DNA of 64,000 bases from Bradysia coprophila (lineage: Eukaryota; Arthropoda; Insecta; Diptera; Sciaridae), in assembly GCF_014529535.1 (NCBI RefSeq), contig NW_023503376.1, forward strand, positions 2,151,138-2,215,137. Reading direction: 5' to 3'. Positions 22,491 through 33,887 of the stretch are shown piece after piece (the first letter of the stretch is position 1; each line of letters begins with the position of its first letter). Under the pieces are notes generated by a model. The model searched no databases and was not told the origin of the DNA. It saw nothing but the letters and a program-made list of their open reading frames with translations. Both the position numbers and the translations under genes were made by a program.

Positions 22491-23787
22491 AATTAAGGTC
22501 TCAGTGAGACTGTAAAATGCGCATGATCAACGGTCTCATTTCAGTCTCATTTCATTCTCAATATTTTATTTCTTTGATGATTGTTGAACTTTGGCTGAAC
22601 GAGACTGACCGAGTGGTCTCTTTTTCAATATTTTATGAGATTTTTTAGACCGACCGAGTGGTCTTCTTTGGTTTATTTTTCGTAGGACTTTAGGAGACTG
22701 ACCGAGAAGTCTCGTTTTGAACATTTTACGAGAATGTAAGAGACCGACCGAGTGGTCTTTCCTGGATTATTTTTCGTTGGACTTTGGGAGACTGACCGAG
22801 TGGTCTCACTTCAAGAAAATATTTTTTTGAAATACATAGACCAAATCAGCAGTCTCATTTTTTTGAAATAGAAAACAACTGAGCGGTCTTTTTTTCAATA
22901 TTTGACTCTGACCGACTGCAGAGACCTATGAGAGTTCTCTTTTGAAATTAACTTTTAATTATAAACGCAATTTTGTTTCTATCAAGTTTTGCTGCTGTGT
23001 TTGCATCGAGTTCTGTGAACAAGTAGCCATTTCGACGGCGTATTTATTTTGATCAGCTGGTATTGGTTTCGTAACTATTTTCTAAAAAACTTTATTACTC
23101 ACATCATTACTGTATCATTAGTCTCATAAATAATTTAAATAATTAGGTAAAATAAAAGTTTAGTTCTAAAGAGAACTCTCAAAGGTCTCTACAGTGGATC
23201 AGAGTCAAAGTATGTCAAAAATTGAAACAGTTGGCCTCTGCATTTAAAAAAAATATGTTCTTGAAATGAGACCACTCGGTCAGTCTCATAAAGTCCAACG
23301 AAAAAAAAATCCAAGAGAGACCATTCGGTCGTTCGATTACATTCTCATAAAATATTCAAAAACTAGACTACTCGGTCAGTCTCCTCAAGTCCAACGAAAA
23401 TAATCCGAGAAAGACCACTCGTTCAGTCTCTTACATTCTCGTAAAATATTCAAAACGAGACTTCTCGGTCAGTCTTCTAAAGTCCAACGAAAAATAATCC
23501 AAGGAAGACCACTCAGTCGGTCTCTTACATTCTCGTAAAATATTCAAAACGAGACTTCTCGGTCAGTCTCCCAAAGTCCTACGAAAAATAATCCAAGAAA
23601 GACCACTCGGTCGGTCTCTTACATTCTCGTAAAATATTCAAAACGAGACTTCTCGGTCAGTCTCCCAAAGTCCAACGAAAAATAATCCAAGGAAGACCAC
23701 TCAGTCGGCCTCAAAGTTTTTGTAACAACGGTTCGAAATAAGACTTATACGAAGATATATCCAATTTAGCAACACGCGTAAGGTGGC

Positions 23788-23852
23788 TGGCAGTCCAATC
23801 CTAAAGTTAAGCATCATTCGGCGCGGTTAGTACTTGGAGTGGTGACCGGAAA
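23788..23852 (+). other. 5S rRNA-like fragment (pseudogene or SINE head)
   Basis: The stretch GTCCAATCCTAAAGTTAAGC ... GGCGCGGTTAGTACTTGGAG ... GACCGG follows the middle of animal 5S rRNA (roughly positions 37-90), including the box A (AAGTTAAGCA) and box C (GCGCGGTTAGTACTTGGA) region of the internal pol III promoter. The 5' and 3' thirds of 5S rRNA are not recognisable, so this is not a functional 5S gene. Confidence 0.7.
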
Positions 23853-24214
23853 ATACATTACGAAATAAAAAAAGGTAAAAAAAAATCAAATATCACTAAA
23901 ATTTCTATCATTTCAGCGAATTATAAGAAAAAATAAAAAACTGTGCCATCTGTGAATGCGGGAAGAAACTACTGCCTAAAGATAATGAAATATCTCACAG
24001 ATGGAAAATGGAAATGAGAGTTCTCAGATGGTCTCAGAAAATGTCGAAAAGAAAGTGATAGTTCTCAGATGGCCTCTAAAAGGATCTAGAAAAAACTGAA
24101 ATGAGACTTCTCAAAGAGTCTCAAAAATATTTTGAGTCTCAAACATAGTCAAATCTAAAAAAGAGACCACTCAGTCGGTCTCGCAAATTATTAAAAAAAA
24201 AACCTCTCGGTCGG

Positions 24215-24800
24215 TCTCGTAAAATACAGAAGAAGAGACTACTCGGACAGTCTCGTAAAATACAGAAGAAGAGACCACTCGGTCAGTCTCGTAAAATAGA
24301 GAAGAAGAGACGACTCGGTCAGTCTCGTAAAATACAGGAGTAGAGACCACTCGGTCAGTCTCGTAAAATACAGGAGAAGAGACCACTCGGTCGGTCTCGT
24401 AAAATACAGAAGAAGAGACCACTCGGTCGGTCTCGTAAAATACAGAAGAAGAGACCACTCGGTCGGTCTCGTAAAATACAGAAGAAGAGACCACTCGGTC
24501 GGTCTCGTAAAATACAGAAGAAGAGACCACTCGGTCGGTCTCGTAAAATACAGGAGTAGAGACCACTCGGTCAGTCTCGTAAAATACAGGAGAAGAGACC
24601 ACTCGGTCGGTCTCGTAAAATACAGAAGAAGAGACCACTCGGTCGGTCTCGTAAAATACAGTAGAAGAGACCACTCGGTCGGTCTCGTAAAATACAGGAG
24701 TAGAGACCACTCGGTCAGTCTCGTAAAATACAGGAGAAGAGACCACTCGGTCAGTCTCGTAAAATACAGAAGAAGAGACCACTCAGTCAGTCTCATACAG
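24215..24800. repeat. 36-bp tandem array, about 16 copies
   Basis: Unit GAGACCACTCGGTCGGTCTC followed by GTAAAATACAGAAGAA. The first 20 bases form an imperfect palindrome (GAGACC..GGTCTC). Variants differ at R in GGTCRGTCTC and in AGGAGT/AGAAGA, and the variants recur in a higher-order order (for example the pair AGGAGTAGAG then AGGAGAAGAG at about 24340, 24550 and 24690). Confidence 0.95.
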
Positions 24801-25692
24801 TCTATTAAAACATTTAAAACGAGACTTCTCATCGGTTTCGCAATCATCATCATCATCAATTCATCAGTATATGAGAAGAAACCAGTCTCAAAGGTTCGAA
24901 AAGAGACGTCTCACCTCCATACAAAAAAAACGGTCTCAAAAGGGGTCTCACATTCACTTTTTTTTTACCCGGGAATAGTTGTTTATGACACCCGAGTGAT
25001 AAATGCTTTCTTGGGCTCTAGATGTGTAGATTATTTATCATATGAGGCCGCATACACATCGTGTGCCCAAAAAAACATGTATCACCGAGGTGCATACAAC
25101 CTGCGTTTCGTCACGGAGTCGAGTTGAGAAAAAAAACTTTTTTCACCCCAAACGCGACAAAACACGAATTTTCTCACCCCTAACATTGAAAACGTTTTCT
25201 TTTAATTTCACCATGTCCAAGACCGGCCAAACAAATGGAACCGAAATCTATTCAGCGAATAGCCCCGCGCAGAAATTATTGCCAGAATTTCCTTTTCTCT
25301 GACGTACAATTTCTTAAAATAGACAACAACATTGTACCAATCGCATATGAACAGTGTGGTAAAGCAATCCGTTTTCTTACTCCTCTTGCAGGCTTTCCAA
25401 ATCTAAAAATTCACTTCCTGCATGATCGCTAATTCGCATCCATCTAGGAAAGTATACACCGTAGAGGAAATACCATCCGTGATGTGAAATAAAATTTTAT
25501 TTTTGTTTAATAAGAAAAAGAATACGAAGAGTTACAGTCACTGCTGTGTAGCGGTACACAATATATATAAAATAATAATGACGCCGGTTACACTACACAT
25601 TGGCTGTGATGACGATATACACTAAAAAGTAATGAGCGATGTTGTCGCAGCACACTGCCAAACGATCGTCTTTAAACGCCGCACGATTGTTG

Positions 25693-26289
25693 TTATAATT
25701 TTCTCAAATCCAAAACGAAAACACTTCCATCTGAAGCACTAGCACCAACTTTGCTGCCGCGTGAATTCCAGCAAACTTCGAATATTCCTCCAGTTCCTTT
25801 GTAACTGTGCACCAGCTGCCCACTTTGGGTGCTCCAAATGTGCACACATTTGTCAAAGCTACCCGATGCCAAGTATTTGCCATCTGGACTAAAGGCAACC
25901 GAATATACCGGTTCGGTATGCTTGGTTAGCGTGTGTATGCAGGCGCCACGTTCTACATCCCACAGTCGTACTGTCGAATCGAATGACGCACTAGCCAGAA
26001 TCAGATTCATATTGGGATTGGATGTGCCTGGTCCCGTTGGTGACCATTTGATTGTGTAAATTTCCTTTGAATGAGCCTGCAGATCGTGTACGCATGTCTC
26101 CTGTTTCATTGACCAAATCTTTAATGTCATGTCGTCGGAACACGAAGCTAACAGCTGGCCTTGGGGATCCCATTTAATGGCATTCACTTCATTCTGGGGA
26201 ATGTAAAATAGAGGAAAAGTTAGATATGAAGTGCGTCTAATTGAAACTGCGTGTACGTACCGTGTGTCCCTGGAAAGACGTGATTGTAC
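25693..26289 (-). CDS. ebi: TBL1/ebi WD40 protein, C-terminal exons only
   Basis: C-terminal WD40 propeller blades of transducin-beta-like 1 (Drosophila ebi), a subunit of the NCoR/SMRTER-HDAC3 corepressor complex. Model: exon 26289-26261 (GT ACA ATC ... CAC ACG), donor GTACGT, 67-bp intron, then 26193-25693 after acceptor TTCCCCAG. The join gives [15 protein letters not shown]. Blades seen: [14 protein letters not shown], the family insert [41 protein letters not shown] and a closing [17 protein letters not shown]. The LisH and F-box-like region and the first blades are absent from this window. Directly upstream (from ~26295) lies transposon sequence ending in GTACGGGTCT, so either a transposon-filled intron separates the remaining exons or this copy is truncated. 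The coding part shown has no disabling change. Confidence 0.85.
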   Translation of the reverse strand, partial: VQSRLSRDTRYVHAVSIRRTSYLTFPLFYIPQNEVNAIKWDPQGQLLASCSDDMTLKIWSMKQETCVHDLQAHSKEIYTIKWSPTGPGTSNPNMNLILASASFDSTVRLWDVERGACIHTLTKHTEPVYSVAFSPDGKYLASGSFDKCVHIWSTQSGQLVHSYKGTGGIFEVCWNSRGSKVGASASDGSVFVLDLRKL

Positions 26290-26294
26290 CTGTT

Positions 26295-26530
26295 TCACAC
26301 CAAGGGGTCTAACTCACGAGTCGGTCATCCGATTTCCAAAAACTTTTTTTTTGTCGATCGGTATTGTAAATACCTTTTAGTTGACGTATCAGTTACAAGT
26401 GTAACGTTTGAATGTCCGGAGATATCTTCGAAAAACCACAATAGGTTTCCCCTTACTCAGGGAGTCCAATTCGACGTGTTACGGACGTATGCGTAAACGC
26501 ATAAGACCCCAGTACTTCGTACGGGTCTAA
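26295..26530. mobile_element. Fragment of the CCCCGTAC-ended repeat family
   Basis: Starts at GGGGTCTAACTCACGAGTCG and runs to GTACTTCGTACGGGTCTAAAAA, matching in order the 3' portions at about 51735-52165 and 61070-61510 but diverged. It abuts the ebi exons. Confidence 0.65.
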
Positions 26531-26542
26531 AAATTATTCAAA

Positions 26543-27270
26543 GCTTGTGTGGCTAGTGCGAGGTGAACAAAAACCGAAAACTTGCACTGTTCTTACAATA
26601 ATTTCTCCAGTTACACGAGCCGTACATGGTCGTGTGAGGTCTCATTAGAAAGGTAATTGCTTGTAATTTCGGGGAAAATAGGGTCTTATTGGGTTTAAAA
26701 TTAATCCACACTGAGATATGCACAGTTGAAGTTTTCAACCGAAAAAAGAATGAAAACTTACACTTTTCTTACAGAAATTTGTCGAGGTACACGAAACGTA
26801 CATGGTCGTGTAAGGTGTCATTAGAAAGCTAATTGCATGTACTTTCAGGGCAAATATGATCTTATCAGGGTTTGAAAGCATCTACGACGAATTATGAGAA
26901 GTTGAAATGTTTAAGTGCTTATATTGACTCGCAGATGCAACCAAACTTTCGTAAGCTCTACTTTCCCTGAAAGTATATGCAACTACCTTTCTAACGACAC
27001 CCCTTGCGACTATGTACGTTTCGTATACCTCGAGAAATTTCTGTAAGAAAAGTGTATGTTTTCAGTCTTTTTTCGGCTGAAAACGTCAACTGTACATATC
27101 TCAATGTGGATGAATTTTAAACCCAATAAGACCCTATTTTCCCCGAAATTACAAGCAATTACCTTTCTAATGAGACCTCACACGACCATGTACGGCTCGT
27201 GTAACTGGAGAAATTTTTGTAAGAAAAGTGCAAGTTTTCGGTTTTTGTTCACCTCGCACTAGCCACACAA
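26543..27270. mobile_element. Snap-back (foldback) element, ~0.73 kb
   Basis: Two arms of about 325 bp, 26543-26870 and 26945-27270, are near-perfect inverted copies (both start TTGTGTGGCTAGTGCGAGGT when read inward) around a ~75-bp loop. The 60-68 aa frames within each arm are the same sequence seen twice and are not taken as genes. Confidence 0.8.
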
Positions 27271-27279
27271 TCTTCCAAG

Positions 27280-28405
27280 AATTTTTAGCCCCGTACGAAG
27301 TACGAAGGGGCTTATAGGATTACGATGCCGTGTGTAATTGATGGAATTCGAAGCAGACGGTAAGGGCAAAGTGTTTGCCTATGTTCATAGATGACGAATC
27401 CGCAATAAAAATTTGGGCCGTCTGTCCGTCTGTCCGTCTGTCCCTGAAAGATAGTCAAAATAGTGAGGCTAAGTTCGAAGATGGGCATATTCGGGTCGGC
27501 CCTTCGTGAGTTAGGGCCACCTAAGTGATTTAATGTCTTTTGGTGATATTTATGGCAAAATAAACGATGGAAATGTAAATGACACGGCAAATGATAGGTA
27601 TTGTCAATACCAATCCAGAAAAAAAAAGTTTTTTAAAATCGGGTGAGTGGACCGTGAGTTAGGGCCTTAGAAGTGAAAAGCTACTAGGGCCCTATGTGTA
27701 TTTTACATAGAACTCAAGTAAATTTAATCCGTTTTTCGTAATTTTTGTTTCATTTGGAAGGTAATCGAACGCCGAATAGAAAGTTGTTGAAAAAAAATTA
27801 AATTTGGGTCCTTGGACTAAGGCCGCTACTAGGGCCCTATGCGTATTTTACATACAACTCGAGTAAATTTCATCCGTTTTTCGTAATTTTTGTTTCATTT
27901 GAAAGATAATCGAACACCGAATAGAATGTTGTTGAAAAAAAAATTAAATTTGGGTCCTTAGACTAAGGCCGCTACTATGGCCCTATGTGTATTTTACATA
28001 TAACTCGAGTAAATTTCATTCGTTTTTCGTAATTTTTGTTTGATTTGGAAGGTAATCGAATGCCGAATAGAATGTTGTTGAAAAAAAAAAAAAATTTGGA
28101 TCCTCGGACTGAGGCCGATACTAGGCCCTATGTGTATTTATACTAAATAAATTAAAATGTTAGGGCTATTTGAAATTTTTGTTTTATTTGAAAGGAACGT
28201 CGTACGGGGCTTCGTAATTGCGCTATGCGCAATTTCTAAGATGTACACATTTCATAATAATTTGACTTCAACTACGTTTACGGGTGCAATAGGTCTACGG
28301 TCAAAGTAGGGTGACAGACGCACTAGGGTCACGTACGCAATAGATATACGGGTTTGTACGGGGCTCAGTCGCAGCAGACGCTCCGACTGTTCTGATGGCT
28401 CGTTT
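27280..28405. mobile_element. CCCCGTAC-family repeat, copy A
   Basis: One end TTTTTAGCCCCGTACGAAGTAC, the other GTACGGGGCTCAGTCGCAGC ... GACTGTTCTGATGGC. Both ends thus contain inverted AGCCCCGTAC. Inside are a (GTCTGTCC)n patch and about three ~139-bp units (CTAAGGCCGCTACTAGGGCC ... GTTGTTGAAAAAAA). Same family as 51004-52165, 56824-57945 and 59525-61509. Confidence 0.8.
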
Positions 28406-30290
28406 TGAAAGTGGTCTTGGCTTCTGGGGTCGAATACCTTTCTAGGTACATATAAAAAAGTCCACTGGAAAATGAGTCCGATTTCGGTCTTCTGTTTTTC
28501 AGAAGAATCCCGCAAAATCTTCTTTTTTTCTGGTGGGGAAGAGAGTAGTTAAATATAATGGTGATTATAGCCAGACAATTATAACTTCCAACTTAGTAAA
28601 GATTGTTTTTAGGAAGGAAGTCATTTTCCTAAATTTTCCCCAAATTTTTCCCAATTTTTTTTTTGGTGGAAAATCGTGGAAAATATGTGAAAACGTTTTC
28701 CCAAAAATAGTCCATGGTTTCCTAATTTTAAAATGTCTCAAAAATAATTTCTTCAATGAAGCACAGCAGAGGAAACTCTGATGAGTTTTCTTGTGAACAG
28801 GGGGGATTTTGTGGATGACATCACTCCAACGGAATTTCTAGAAACATTTTCACCACCAACGTCATCTATCTCATACTATATATATAAGAGAAAAGAGAGT
28901 CTAAAAGTGACCCCACACCATCATCATCAATTAAACGAATCACCACTATCGTCCACCGAATTCTAACTTGAAAAATATGTTACAAATAATTCATTGCTGT
29001 TACACCAAACAACCCTCGAAAATAATTGAATTGAAGAAAATGAATAATAAAAAATTTCTGTTTAAACACTCACTCACATACCTCAGTCGTATAAATATGT
29101 ATACTAAGCCCATAAAGAATACAAATAAATTTACGGTTGATTTAAATCCACAATCCGCAAGCTGTCGCATTGGTTCAATATCATTCGAATTCATAATATA
29201 CTCCATACGTTCTACACTGCATATCCTTATTACGCAAAATAAAATGAAAATAAAAAAAAAAACAGTTTTTTGTACAGAGAGGAGAACATTATTCGATGTA
29301 AAATATTCATTCATGTTGCATGAAGACGAGTCTGAATGGCATAGCCGTGCCTTGTGAATCGAAAAACAGAAAGCACACATATTATAATGTCATGATCATT
29401 TCGAAATCTAAACAAACAGACAATTTTGGGCATACATGCCCTTGTTAATAGAAATCCCGCATCAATTTGTATGGAAAATTGCTTGCGAATAATAAACAAA
29501 AATAAATCTTGTATCAGAGGGGGGAGTTTAGTCGCGCTCAAGCATATTCTAACTTGTTCACACAAATCCGAAACGAAATAAATAATAACCGGGAATCAAT
29601 GAGCTAACATCACTGTTAAACGGAATGATGATGTGTGTGCGGGGGGATATATTTATTTATTGGTTGCATTCGGGAAATTGGTTTATATTTCTGGATTAAG
29701 AGTGTGTGGTATTACGAATTGAAGTATTATAACGAAATAAAACCCGGGGGCGAGATTCAACCATTAAACTTAGAAATTGTTTCAGTAGTAGCAACACAAG
29801 AGGATTTATTATGTTCAAATATTGTATGACCTTATTTGCCATATGCGAAACCGTTCCGATTAAATGGAAACGTAATTATTTGCAACTATTTAATTAAACG
29901 GAAATTACTAATCTCACTGAACGGAAATTATTGTTTACTTTATCCTCAATGATGATTCCACTTGGAAATTGCGGCCGCGTCTACGACAGAAAATATAATT
30001 ATCCGATTAACGCAGCCAGTATTTCTGGCCTCTGTTAAGAGGCATCGGTACTTTGCTGAAAAGCATACATTCGGGCGATCATGGGCGCGCGTTAGCATAG
30101 CGCCCGTGACGCAAGTCCTATTACTAGAAAAAATTTTAAAAAAAATTTTTTGCCGTAGACTGCAGAACCATATATACAGCAAATATTGAAGTTCTACAAT
30201 TCAAATACAAATGATTCCAAATTACCATTAAAAAAAAACTAGGCGTCCGTACGAATTCAACGAGCTATCACACGTTCTTGCAGCTTAAAA
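28405..30290. other. Noncoding, no gene recognised
   Basis: AT-rich. Open frames up to 129 codons (28968-29357 + and its antisense) have no family signal. No exon of ebi could be found here. Confidence 0.5.
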
Positions 30291-30448
30291 TTTGGCCACG
30301 CAAAAAATCTTCCAGGAAGCCCCAATTCCATACATTTTGGTCAATTTCAGTACTTTAAACGAAATGAAAAAATCCTACGTTACTTTGTTAGTCCGTCCGT
30401 CCGTCCGTGTTTCCTATCTTCTAAAGTCTTCTTTAGATTTTGTTGAAG
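30290..30448. repeat. Dispersed repeat copy
   Basis: About 150 bp (TTGGCCACGCAAAAAATCTTCC ... GTCCGTCCGTCCGTG ... CTTTAGATTTTGTTGA) that is the reverse complement of about 38941-39110. It supplies what looks like the N-terminus of the following open frame. Confidence 0.85.
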
Positions 30449-31080
30449 GGAAGAAAGATGCAGATGACAAACAAGACGGAAACGGTCCAGCTAACGGGCT
30501 AGGGGACGGAAATTCTTCTTCCGGCAACAGCAATGGATCGCCGGGTTTCGATGGAAACGGTAATGGATCGCCAAGTGGCAATGGAGGATCGTCTGGTTCT
30601 GGTGGTAACAGCAACGGAGGACCATCAGGTGGTAACGGTAATGGAGGATCATCTTTTGGTAGCAGTAATGGAGGATCATCTGAAGGTAGCAGTAATGGAG
30701 GATCATCTGGTGGTAGCACTAATGGAGGATCAAGCAACAATGGAGGGTCGTCTGGTTTTGGCGGTAGTAACAGTGGAGGATCATCTGGTGGTAATAGCAA
30801 TGGAGGATCATCTGGTTTCGGCGGCGGTAGCACTGGAGGATCGTCTAGTTTAGGCGGTAGCAGTGGAGGATCGTCTGGTTTTGGCGGTGGTAGTGGAGGA
30901 TCGTCTGGTTTTGGCGGTAGCAGCAGTACAAAGAGTTCTAGATCACGAAACTTCGATAAGGCCGAATATCCCCACCAGCAATCTCTGAGCGAAAATATAA
31001 AAAACTTTCCTAACAAAGATCCAACCATTCCCGACATTGATCCATCACCACCCGTTCGGGTGAAACCACTGAGCAAATAG
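30449..31080 (+). CDS. Ser/Gly/Asn-rich low-complexity protein, exon
   Basis: About 210 codons of SSGGSNGG-type repeats (variants SSGFGG, GNSNGG, SSNGGSS) with a short unique C-terminus containing FPNKDPTIPDIDPSPPVRVK. The open frame extends further 5' but that part is a dispersed repeat, so I start the exon after a possible acceptor GTTGAAG|GG at 30448/30449. Such repeats are typical of insect cuticle, silk-like or secreted matrix proteins, but no signal peptide or chitin-binding motif is present in this exon, so the role is unknown. An upstream exon is expected if the gene is real. The antisense proline/leucine-rich frame is a shadow. Confidence 0.45.
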
Positions 31081-31224
31081 GTTCGCCTGCCTTACTTCCG
31101 TATTAATTTAGATTTAATGGAAATTTGAATAGCTATTCAATTGAACTAATGTTGAAGCCCACTGCAATATTTATTTACACATAAAACCGATTGATAAACT
31201 AGACAATCTCTGTGTTGTTCGTGT

Positions 31225-31751
31225 TCATTCCCCGAAAATGTGGATTTCAAAGTGAAAACCTTGTCCATACCTACACTGAACATCAATAAATATCCAATTG
31301 TGTCCTGGACCGCCGGAATTGTAACTCGGAATTGCTCCCGTACCAATTTTGTCTTCTACTTTAACGCAAGTCATCGCAATGGGTGAATTAACGTAGATCT
31401 GAAGTAGTTGTGATTCCGTTTTTGCACATAATTTTTAAACAAAACAAAAAATACCTCTAGCGTTCCGTTCAGCGTACTCGGCCCTGAATTTTCCACCAAT
31501 ATATCTTCGGTATGAATTCTCCGATCACGAATGCCACATTGACCTATCAGCAAGTCGTTTCTGATAGAATCATTCTCATTCAAAGGCCATTCTGTTGTTA
31601 GTTCGTTGGTAATTTGGATTATGTTTGGTGTACTAACGCTAATGTTGCGTTTGAAGCGACGATGGTGTAAACGATTTGAACTGGCATCATTAATCGCGAA
31701 TGCATTTGTCGATGAGAAAAACACAAACAATAAAATACTTTGCTTAATCAT
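31225..31751 (-). CDS. MBF2-family secreted protein
   Basis: Insect-specific small secreted protein; the family was named after a silkworm transcription co-activator but most members carry signal peptides and have unknown roles. Model: exon 1 31751-31455 (99 codons), donor GAG|GTATTT; exon 2 31398-31225 after acceptor CTACTTCAG, phase 0, 156 aa. Residues 1-19 form a signal peptide (MIKQSILLFVFFSSTNAFA). A dibasic RRFKR (near 32-36) may be a processing site. The MBF2 core follows: LLIGQCGIRDRR, then MTCVKVEDKIGTGA, SYNSGGPGHNWIFIDVQ and the terminal CRYGQGFHFEIHIFGE, which matches the family's ending G-x-G-F-x-F-x-[IV]-E-I-[YF]-G pattern. The frame is intact. Confidence 0.82.
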
Positions 31752-32198
31752 ACTTTTCGGTTTAATGGTTTTTTTCGGTGTGTGTGTGTGTTGCAGTTAC
31801 TACAGAATTGATAGTTTTTACGTTGCACGATCAAGATAACTATTACAACTGATGATGAACGCTGCTATTTACATTTTTTGATGTATTCGTAAAAAGAATT
31901 TTTTTCTCTCTTTTTTCGGTTATCAGACAATGACCTCTAGTTTCGCAAGAGGTGATCTTTTCTCAACAACACGCATAGTTGAGTCAAGATATTTTTAGTG
32001 GATTTACAGAGATATCAACACTATAAAGTCAAAATACGTGGAGAAGCTATACATGTTTACTGATAACACTTAACATAGAAATTATTCAGTGGTGGAAAAT
32101 GGGCCAATCAGTTTCTATGTTTACAAAAAACATAACAGCAGCTACGCACATACCAGTGAGCCTTTATTCAACATGAAAAGTGGAATGTATTTCATGAG

Positions 32199-32766
32199 TA
32201 AGGCTCGGAACGGGTCGGGTTCGGTCAGACCGGAACCCGAACTTGATTTAACCCGAACCTGAAAAATTATTTCGGGTTCAACCCGAACTTGACCCGAACT
32301 TGAATTTTCGATTTCGGGTTTAACCCGAACCTGATCTGAACCTGAAATTGTTCAACCCGAATTTGACCTGAACCTGAATTTTCAATTTCGAGTTCGACCC
32401 GAACCTGAACTGAACCCGAAATTTTAAATTTAATCAGGTCGGGTTCGGGTAACCCGAAATTTTTGACTTTTTTTAGTGTAATAAACGCTCAAAATTTCGG
32501 GTTACCCGAACCCGACCTGATTAAATTTAAAATTTCGGGTTCAGTTCAGGTTCGGGTCGAAATTGAAATTGAAAATTCAGGTTCAGGTCAAATTCGGGTT
32601 GAACAATTTCGGGTTCAGGTCAGGTTCGGGTTAAACCCGAAATCGAAAATTCAAGTTCGAGTCAAGTTCGGGTTGAACCCGAAATAATTTTTCAGGTTCG
32701 GGTCGTGAATCCGGTTCAGGTCAACCTGAACTAAAACAGGTCAACCCGAACCCGTTCCGAGCCTTA
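32199..32766. mobile_element. 568-bp palindromic MITE, 8-bp duplication TTCATGAG
   Basis: Termini TAAGGCTCGGAACGGGT and ACCCGTTCCGAGCCTTA are inverted; TTCATGAG lies at 32191-32198 and 32767-32774. The interior is a near-complete palindrome made of ACCCGAACCTGAA-type units centred near 32475. 8-bp duplication fits the hAT superfamily. Confidence 0.88.
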
Positions 32767-33284
32767 TTCATGAGTGCGAAACGAGTTCGAGTCAGCAAAA
32801 TTTAATTTCTTTTTGTCTCACTAATTGAACATGTCGGCATTTAATTATTCATCTCAACATACAATATTGTTGTAACGTCACGTACAGCGGGAAATTATCA
32901 ACTTTATCGCGCATCCAATTAATCTGTTGAATTGTTTTATGTAAAGGTATTGCCCTCGCAAAAAGTATCATCTTTACTGGTGAACTGAAGGTCTTACTTC
33001 TTCGAAGTACCCGTATAAAGTATTACTATCACATTAAAAATGAATGTGTGAGGTAAAAAATATGTTGAAAGCCATACTTGTGCAGACAATCTTTGTTCAA
33101 TTTGTAACGCTCGAATATAATCGTTGGGATCGTTTTGAAGTTCCTGTTGAAATGATTGGTACTAATTGAAATATTATCAGATTCCTGACCGGATAAGCTG
33201 ATAAGCGTTTTCCGTCCTGAATACTTTGCTGACGAGCATGAACAGGTCAAACTACTGTAGCCACTGAGCATTAAACGCTACACA

Positions 33285-33438
33285 CAGGCGCGGATCCACC
33301 TATGCGCGGTAATCGCGATCGCCCGGGTCAGAGGGTGATTTTTATATGGAATTTTTTCTAAAAAACAAAAACCGCCCGGGTCAGAAAATTGTTGTCTTCT
33401 AACCGCCCGAGTCAGAACAAAAGCTGGATCCGCCCCTG
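33285..33438. mobile_element. 154-bp hAT-type MITE, 8-bp duplication GCTACACA
   Basis: Ends CAGGCGCGGATCCA and TGGATCCGCCCCTG; GCTACACA at 33277-33284 and 33439-33446. Inside are three CCGCCCGGGTCAGA repeats. Confidence 0.92.
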
Positions 33439-33887
33439 GCTACACAACCTTTCGGAACCATTGCCTTCCTAGTAAATGAATCAGAAGCGTTAGTTCTGAA
33501 TCTATAAAAACATCTGTTAGTAAGTCAAAATCCGTAACCCTATTGCATCCCTATAGCGTAGTCACGTCAACATCACTACAAATTATGATGGTTCTCCAAA
33601 TCTATACCTTCAAATTGCTTATCATTTCGTCTTTTCATATAATCTGGTGTTTAACTTTTGATAACAATTTCTTCATTTTGTCCTGGATACCCTCACTCTA
33701 AAGGCACATGTTACTGCCCTGGCTTCACCGTGGTGGCAAGACATTTTTAGTTTAAGACAATTGAGCGTAAAATTTCAAACTTCAATTTCACTTTAACGGT
33801 AAGATAAGAGGAGCGCACAATTGTAATTTCTGCAAGAAATAACAGACGCTGCCATTTTGTATACTGATTTTATTGGTTTCGTTTTTG

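Larger units (their letters stand above)
22491..24973. mobile_element. 2.5-kb foldback element, CCCGGGT termini
   Basis: Ends CCCGGGTGAAAATTAAGGTCT and, inverted, TTTTTTTTACCCGGG. The left arm (22500-22900) carries GAGACTGACCGAGTGGTCTC-type repeats, the right arm (23260-24900) their complement, so the two arms can pair over hundreds of bases. Between them is a spacer of about 350 bp. A 36-bp array and a 5S-like fragment lie in the right arm. No coding function: long minus-strand frames here are repeat artefacts. A small relative occurs at about 49905-50045. Confidence 0.75.

Noticed and set aside
24171-24859. Two ~200-codon minus-strand open frames with ETDRVVSS or TRLTEWSLLLYF repeats
   Set aside because: They are translations of the 36-bp array, whose length is a multiple of three, so every frame without a stop in one unit stays open.
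27312-27590. Open frame [12 protein letters not shown]..., recurring at 51813 and 61149
   Set aside because: It recurs because the CCCCGTAC-family repeat recurs; it runs through a (GTCTGTCC)n patch and varies in length between copies, with no domain.
30414-31076. Proline/leucine-rich 220-codon frame on the minus strand
   Set aside because: Antisense of the Ser/Gly-rich repeats; open only because the sense repeat avoids certain codons.
33029-33271. Possible exon of a secreted protein near the protease homologue
   Set aside because: A segment with an acceptor-like CAACAG and a donor-like GTATGG can be read (ELQNDPNDYIRALQ), but no family match or partner exon was found.
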